From: Apus apus | Taxonomy: Eukaryota; Chordata; Aves; Apodiformes; Apodidae | Length of the DNA stretch: 64,000 nucleotides | Direction of reading: 5' to 3' | Assembly: GCF_020740795.1 (NCBI RefSeq) | Contig: NC_067312.1 | Span: forward strand, 51,293,905-51,357,904 | Part shown: positions 57,653 through 64,000 of the stretch, piece by piece | Position numbering within the stretch: the first letter of the stretch is position 1 | Layout of the letters: each line of letters begins with the position of its first letter | Made by a program: the position numbers and the translations under genes | Notes under the pieces: model-generated | Told to the model about the DNA's origin: nothing | The model's database searches: none | What the model saw: the letters and a program-made list of their open reading frames with translations, nothing else

Positions 57653-58783
57653 GTAAGAGCCCTGTTGTATTTCGTGGGAGGTGGAGCAGTATGTATTACT
57701 TGTTAATTGGAAAAGGAGATCCGAGTTGTCTTAATTAGCTGAACATTTCAGGTTGGGTTAGACTGAGTTTAATGTTAAAGGCTTCCTGAGTATTACAGCA
57801 TATGCTGTTTTTTTCTGTGTAAAATGTCTTCATTGAGGTTCAAGTCAGTACCTAATTTTGGAATCGTGATGCAGTTGTGAAGGACAGAGCTGTAAATGTT
57901 TCCAAACTGTCTCTGCCAGAAAGCAGATAAGCTTAGGGAGGCTTGGGTACCTACGAATCAATCAGAATTTCTTGTATCATGCACTTGTTTGAGTAGTAGC
58001 GGGTTTGCAGTCCACTTTTTTGTCCAAATCTTTTTAGGTAATGAGTAATCTAATTTTCAGCAGAGGAATATTAACCTGTGTTCACTGACAATTGTGTGAA
58101 TATTCTCACTGGGGAGTTTGATAAGTCAGTGGAACCAGAGTGTTCACTGCAAGATTAAGTGTCCACTGCTGAATACAGAAAAATTGATGATAATTGTAGG
58201 TGCCTGCCTATTTATCAACATGGGAAGAAGTGTGAAAATGATGTATACCTTCTTGAGTTCAGCCTAAGCCCGTTGCATTTCGATCCCTGCTTCATGTATT
58301 CATAATACAAAACTAAGCAGAAGACACCAACAAAGATGGTTAATCAGTCATGATGATAAACTTTGTGCATGACTTATGCTCTAAGCAATCATAACTTTTT
58401 TCTGATCACGTGGTATCATACTTTATTTTTAAATGGTCACCAATTTATGAAAATAAGATTTGTAGGATTAGTGGTTTGTCCTCTTCAAAATAAAATTCAA
58501 AGATAAGAGTTAGAAAAATTTCAGAAGTTCACTTTAACCTCTGAAACCAAGGTGTACGTGGCTTGTTCATTACCAGTGCAGTTTGCTCTAATACATGCAT
58601 AAAACTTTTTGAATTATTTGTTGACTTTTGGGTAGTTTTAAATGAACTCCTTACTGAACTAGACTGACACATTTTAATGCATCTACAATGTATCAGAAAA
58701 TTACATGGTTTAGTTTTAAAATCAGTTTGTATTTGTGAAAAGTTCTAATCTTGAGTCTGTTGTTTTTTTCCCTTTTGTTATAG

Positions 58784-58940
58784 GACGAAGTACATGAGAG
58801 GGATAGGTTCAGTGACTTCCTGTTAATAAAACTGAGAGATGTGTTGCAAAAACAGACTAACTTAAAATTAATTATTTCTAGTGCTGCTCTAGATGCAAAT
58901 CTCTTTATTAGGTATTTTGGAAGTTGCCCAGTAATACACA
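58784..58940 (+). CDS. YTHDC2: YTHDC2 exon 7: DEVH box and motif III
   Basis: A 157-bp exon (acceptor TTATAG, donor GTAAGT at 58941), residues 317-368. Motif II is DEVH (317-320; Asp and Glu for Mg-ATP hydrolysis), followed by ERDRFSDFLL. Motif III is SAA (349-351) in place of the more common SAT. It ends in RYFGSCPVIH. All catalytic residues of the first RecA lobe are present. Confidence 0.97.
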
Positions 58941-60076
58941 GTAAGTATTTATGTAAACTTTAAGTCTTGGGGCAGGTATATTCATATTTAAAAGATACTA
59001 TTAAGCTGCAGTGAACCATTGTGAGCAAGGGAGCATGTTAAATAGACCGAGTGTTACAGCAGTGCTTCTTATTTGATCATTTTTGTTGTTTCTTAACTAT
59101 TTGCATCTACTTCAGAGAGAATTTAAGAATAAAGAGAGTTTAGATACTTTATCGGTTAATGTAATTAAAAAGATTTGATCCTCCTTCAACAATTTATCTG
59201 TCAAAATCCCAACCACAGGTTGTGGTTCTTGTAGTACACGTAGTCAGTGTTGGAAGGCTTACTCCATGATGGCTTCTAAAAATACGTGAATTGTAGCTTG
59301 TTCTTTCTGGAAAAAGGCAAGTCCTGGGTGATTTCAATTCAGTAGTGGTGAATGTCTGCTAAGAGACCAGAAATCAAATTCTAGAGGTTTGAATTCTTCC
59401 TGTGAAAAACAATTCTTTAATGTCTATAAATAAGCTCTAGAAGAGAGTGATACTGAAAAAGAAATTAGTTTAAATTAGGAGGTAAAGACCATTGAAATGT
59501 CTCATTTATGTGGAAGTATTCAGTAAAGAAAGACCGATTTGGTTCAAGGATTGAGGGAATTAAGAGAAGTCCCACCTCCTTATGTACTTCTAACGAGAAA
59601 AGTATTTTAATGCAAAGGTGGCAGACTGCTTGTGGGATCTTGCACTAAAGCTACATCCATTGCTGTTGTGTTTTATAATCCAGTTGGCAGTCTTACACAG
59701 TGAATTCTTTTCTGTGACCTTAAACAAAAACGGCTATTTTTTTGTTCTTATGTTTATGAAATTGCTATTACTAACTAAGACTTGTGAGCATCTCCTGCTA
59801 TAACACTTACTAGAATTGAAGAGGTTAATGAGAAACAAGGCACCCAGTAGATGTTTTCCTTTTGAAATGTTTTGGGTTTTGGTCCGGTAATCTTAGAAAA
59901 TGAACTCCTACTGAAGATATTCTTACCATACTTTTCAAATAAAGTAGTAATTCCTTGAATAAGGCCCTAATAATGTTTGTTTGATGTTTAACGTTGACAA
60001 AAATGTTTTTTGAAGATGGAGATTATAAGTGATGCTAGGGAATAGCTAATGTTTTGTTAATGACTTCTACTTTCAG

Positions 60077-60184
60077 TACAAGGAAGACCTTTTGAAGTTA
60101 AAGAGTTGTTTCTGGAGGACATTTTACGAAGCACTGGGTATACAAACAAAGAGATGGTAAAGTACAAAAAGGAGAAGCAGCGAG
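60077..60184 (+). CDS. YTHDC2: YTHDC2 exon 8: end of first RecA lobe
   Basis: A 108-bp exon (acceptor TTTCAG, donor GTTGGT at 60185), residues 369-404. IQGRPFEVKELFLEDILRST-like conserved sequence (GRPFEV follows the first lobe in DEAH helicases), then a Lys-rich linker (YTNKEMVKYKKEKQ). The donor is a weaker GTTGGT but keeps phase with exon 9. Confidence 0.94.
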
Positions 60185-60968
60185 GTTGGTGGAGTTTTTA
60201 ATTATTAGGGTTGGCCTGAGTCTCATTGAATGATGGGTTTGCATTATTCATCTGGATTATGTAACTTAAAAGAAAAACCAAGAATCACAAAACCCCCTCA
60301 AATTTTCTTTCAGTGATTCTGTTCTTTTTGCTTTCAGTTGTTAAATGTTATATTTTTCCTAATTATTACGGAGTAGCATTCCATCTGATTTGGGGCTTTG
60401 TTTATAGAAGCAGAAGATACTAGTTGCTGTCCCTTGGGTGCAAAATTCAGTGCAGTGCAGCCATTAAAGAATACACGATTTTGTATATCGTGCATAGAAG
60501 TGGTTTCTATTAGTAACATTTTTCATTGCGTTCTTCAGAAATAGATGTATTTCATCTGTGCAACTGAGAAGCATTTACACACTTGAACATAATGTAGTTG
60601 TTTTTCAACTGATTAAGTAGGTACGTTATTTGCGAAGTTTTCCTGATGACTGAAAGTAATGGTCTTAGTGTGTATTTTTTTAAAAAAGTGCCCAAACTAA
60701 AGTTATAGCATGCAGTCTTAACTGTGTACAGTGTCGCTCAGCTCAGATAACTGATTTTTTCTCAGTGTTCTTAGAGCAGATGTTTGCAATGGCACACTTT
60801 GGGTGTGCCAACTGGAATTTATGTTGGAGTGGTAGCAACGTTCTAGATTATATAAAAGAGATCGGATGGGTAAAACTTTGACTTGATGGGAACTTCTTTT
60901 TGTATCTGAAAATAATGGATATTAAGATGGCTGTAAAACTTTCTTTGGAAATACTTTATGCATTCTAG

Positions 60969-61117
60969 AAGAAAAACAGCAAAGCACTCTTACCGAATGG
61001 TGTTCTGCTCAAGAAAGTAGTAGCAAACTGGAATCTCAGAGGCAAAGATCTGTCCCAAGTGCACCTGAAGACTATAATCTGTTGGATGATAGTGGTGACA
61101 CAGTATTTAATCAACTG
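60969..61117 (+). CDS. YTHDC2: YTHDC2 exon 9: linker between lobes
   Basis: A 149-bp exon (acceptor ATTCTAG, donor GTAAGT at 61118), residues 405-454. A polar, Gln/Ser-rich linker (EEKQQSTLTEWCSAQESS, then EDYNLLDDSGDTVFNQL). It belongs to the insertion between the helicase lobes that is specific to YTHDC2. Confidence 0.94.
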
Positions 61118-61502
61118 GTAAGTTTTTCCCTTTGTTGGAAGAGGTGTTTAACTCTGGCTTATAGTATTGCTGCTCGTGTAAAATCTATTTTCTAAAGATA
61201 TTATTTCTGTAGAGGATATTAATATAATTTAAAACTTTTTTTTTTAGCACGAGCTACTCTAACTGAAGTGTGCTTGTCAGGTCTGAGGGTAGTACACAAC
61301 TTTTGTTTAGGTCAAGTGGCTAGGCTGCCATTGTTTAAAGTACTTGCATATGATACAATAGATGCTTTAGTAGATACCTGAATGCTGTATTTCTCATTGT
61401 TGCTTGGAAAACTAACTGTTGAAATTCTTTGTTTCTAATGCATGAAAGTAAAGAAAAACTCTTTGAAGAGCTGAATCTTTCAATATTATTTTTTGTCTTC
61501 AG

Positions 61503-61638
61503 ACTGAAAAAGATTCAAATTGCCTTGAGCCATGGCTAATAAAAGAAATGGATTCTTGTCTTTCTGACATCTGGTTGCATAAAGATGTTGATTCGTTTGC
61601 TCAAGTGTTCCATCTCATTTTAACTGAAAATGTTAGTG
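61503..61638 (+). CDS. YTHDC2: YTHDC2 exon 10: pre-ankyrin segment
   Basis: A 136-bp exon (acceptor TCTTCAG, donor GTAAGT at 61639), residues 455-499. CLEPWLIKEMDSCLSDIWLH and QVFHLILTENVS form helical sequence preceding the ankyrin repeats. Confidence 0.95.
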
Positions 61639-61911
61639 GTAAGTTTATTATCTTACTACATTATGGAAAAGGAGCCTATTGAAAAACTGAACAGGGTTAG
61701 CAGATGTAATGAATCCTGTACTTATTTGTTGTTGTACTTACTCAGAAGTACTGGCAGATGTTACGTTTCTCAAATACTGTTAAAATCGCTGTCTCGTAGG
61801 AAGAAGAGAGAAAACTCCTCTTTGGGCTGTGTTTTGGAAGTCATATTCGTGCTACGTTTAGATGGAAAAATAGCGTAATTTGTATTGGTGTTTCTGATTT
61901 GTACTTCTCAG

Positions 61912-62038
61912 TTGATTATAGGCACAGTGAAACCAGCGCGACTGCACTCATGATTGCTTCAGGGAGAGGCTTTCTGAGCCAAGTAGAACAGCTGATCAGT
62001 ATGGGAGCAAATATCCACTGCAAGTCATCCAATGGCTG
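61912..62038 (+). CDS. YTHDC2: YTHDC2 exon 11: ankyrin repeat 1
   Basis: A 127-bp exon (acceptor TTCTCAG, donor GTAAAA at 62039), residues 500-541. It encodes TALMIASGRGFLSQVEQLIS-MGANIHCKSSNGW, a standard ankyrin repeat (TALM.A...G....V..L...GA). In YTHDC2 the ankyrin pair inserted between the RecA lobes contacts XRN1. Confidence 0.96.
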
Positions 62039-63058
62039 GTAAAAACAAACAGATAAACTGGAAGATATATTTATTTGCCAATGTACAAATGGGAAAGCAA
62101 ATGAAAGGTTCTAGAAATTTCTGACTTACTCAACTACTGCAAGCAGTTTTGACAGTCTAGACGATTTCTAACTTACGTTTACCATGTTGTTCATCTGTAA
62201 ATGCTAAGTTGAATTCTTAGTTAAACAGTCTTGAATCTGGGATACGCTCTTGGTTTCAATGAGTCTGATTTAACACACCGCTTAGCAGAAAACCTTGAGT
62301 CTTTTGTCACTGGTTTGATTAAATTAGACCCAAAGTGTTTGGCGACTCAGTTGAAGAGAGTAACCTATATTGAATTTAAAACCAGTGTATTACAGGTCCC
62401 GAGATCTTTTTGTTATATCTGTAGATGTTGTTGCATATAAAAATATTTGTGACTCTGTAGAAATTGAGATTTTTGTGACCGTCAAGTGTGTCTTCATCTA
62501 AACAGGGAACTAGAGTAAATAATTGTATTATGGAAAGGTAAAAATTAAGATTCCAGGGGTCTGATACTCGAAACTGCCATTTGAAGAACTTGGGAAAGAG
62601 CAATTCAGGAGGAAAAGGGAGTGAACTGTATTGTGAGGAGGGAAACTTCTGTATGAAGTCAAAAAGTCTAATGTTTTCACATGTTTTGGAGAAAAATATT
62701 GGGGAGGTGGCTTCTCAGGGTGGTTTAAAGTTGCTACTAAATGGTACTGCAAAGTGTCGTGGTTAATCTCTGTGCAGGAGGGTGTGGGTTTTGAAGAAAT
62801 GGCCCATTTCCTTTTGCAAGTTTGTACTTTTGTGTAAGAAGAGATTCTTGGTGAAGAATTGCAGTTACCTAAAAATGATACCGCTGGTACACCTGTTCAT
62901 ACACTTCAGAGTGGGAAGTTGCAGATACAGCAATAACAGCACTTACTTAACAGTAATGCAGAAATGGATACAAAAGAGTGGTTTCAGCTGTCTCTTGATG
63001 CGTTGTTCGTGTGTATCTTTTGAAGTGAGAAGTGAAGAATTACTTGCTTCTCTTTCAG

Positions 63059-63124
63059 GATGGCTTTGGACTGGGCAAAGCGCTTTGGACAGACAGAGGT
63101 TGTTGACCTCTTGGAGTCCTACAG
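63059..63124 (+). CDS. YTHDC2: YTHDC2 exon 12: ankyrin repeat 2 (last exon seen)
   Basis: A 66-bp exon (acceptor TTTCAG, donor GTAACC at 63125), residues 542-563. MALDWAKRFGQTEVVDLLES is the second ankyrin repeat. It ends in phase 2. The next exon is not found before base 64000, so the second RecA lobe, HA2, OB and YTH domains lie to the right of the window. Confidence 0.95.
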
Positions 63125-64000
63125 GTAACCTGTAACTACTTTGCAGAAATAGTTATATAACGTGGTGAAGGGAAATGTATGTTTTGTCTTGTTTCGATCA
63201 GGACAGTTTTTAGATTTTTGTGCCTTCAAATGTAGCCCAAATAGCAAGATTTTAATAGAGAGATCTTTTGAAAAAGTTGTTTGTTAAAACAAGTTTGTTC
63301 GTATTCAGTATCAGTGATAATGTTTGCACAACTCCTAGGGTAAATACATTTCTAATGGTGCAGGACTTCTTTTATGTTACTGGAGTTTACAATCTTGATA
63401 TGCATATTCCTATCATGATTGTGTAGCCAGGGAGGGTGGGATTATAAGTAATTTAAACAAACACGCAGAGGAATGTCAGTTGTATACCATATACTCTTTT
63501 AATTTCAGATACCTATTTGGGAAACAAATACATTGTGTGTTTTTATCTCTATATTAATGCATGATAACCACAGTAAAGGAACTTTATATGAGTGGCATGT
63601 ACACTAGACCATTCAAGAAGTGTTTTTTTTAAATTAACTTACAGTTATCATAGTTGAGTAACAGTTTGGTAGGGACCTGTATTATTATAATTTGTCTTTG
63701 TGTAGTTTCTGTTAGTAAAGTACCTTCTTAACTGTTAGGGAAGTGTTTTGGAAAAGACATTTCTTTTAAATATTTCCTTTACAAATGTGTCTTTATAGTT
63801 TGAGTTCTGTCACCTTTTCTTATGGTTTAAATGTAATGAAGTTAGTGCTAAAAACCGAAGTTGCGTGCTTTGCTTGAAAGTTAATGCTTTAGCAAGTGAA
63901 CAGTAACAGTGTTGTGGAGATGCTGTTCTGCTGCACTTCAAGAACAGAATTGGAGAAGGGAGGTCTTGTTGATCTTGATCTGAGTTTGAATTGATGGCTG

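Larger units (their letters stand above)
50588..64000 (+). other. YTHDC2: YTHDC2 introns 1-12 (partial)
   Basis: Introns run 51086-52911, 53109-54519, 54720-55311, 55479-57549, 57653-58783, 58941-60076, 60185-60968, 61118-61502, 61639-61911, 62039-63058 and 63125-64000, plus the GC-rich intron 1 (50588-50994). All begin GT and end AG. Introns 2 and 5 hold transposon fragments listed separately. In the others I see no repeat or gene. Open frames such as 62231-62440 and 62782-63135 are intronic readthrough. Confidence 0.85.

Overview
The window is vertebrate nuclear DNA, almost certainly from a bird. It has short multi-exon coding blocks with GT-AG introns, two CpG islands, many CR1 LINE copies ending in the CR1-type 8-bp 3' tail (ATTCTRTG-like), and avian-type endogenous retroviral (ERV) sequence. 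The species cannot be fixed from the sequence alone.

Two divergently transcribed host genes frame the window. On the minus strand are the first three coding exons of MCC, long EF-hand isoform: exon 1 at 43933-44069, exon 2 at 18258-18502, exon 3 at 10929-11140. The rest of MCC lies left of base 1. On the plus strand are twelve coding exons of YTHDC2 (50398-63124), encoding the R3H domain, the first DEAH-helicase lobe and the inserted ankyrin repeats. The rest lies right of base 64000. The two start codons are 6.3 kb apart. Each sits in a CpG island. MCC next to YTHDC2 is the arrangement known at human 5q22. All splice phases join correctly across the exons called.

MCC intron 1 (25 kb) is the accessory part of the window. 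It holds a complete provirus (23670-30825, minus strand, same sense as MCC) with 497-bp LTRs differing at 10 sites, 6-bp target duplications (CTAAGA), an exact 18-nt tRNA-Lys3-type primer binding site and a polypurine tract. Its gag, pro and pol sit in three successive -1 frames, with a GGGAAAC slippery heptamer and a dUTPase-protease ORF, as in betaretroviruses. The env transmembrane subunit is instead of the alpharetrovirus type. Gag has lost most of capsid and integrase has lost most of its catalytic core. A small Arg-rich/Cys-rich ORF of unknown function lies between integrase and env.

The same intron also holds a 421-bp solo LTR nested in a CR1 copy, and a 3.1-kb CR1 whose ORF2 is one frame with only three nonsense codons. 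The 5.5-kb intergenic region and the YTHDC2 introns carry further CR1 and LTR fragments. Much of the rest is AT-rich intron in which I see no gene. No tRNA, rRNA, CRISPR or prokaryotic feature was seen.
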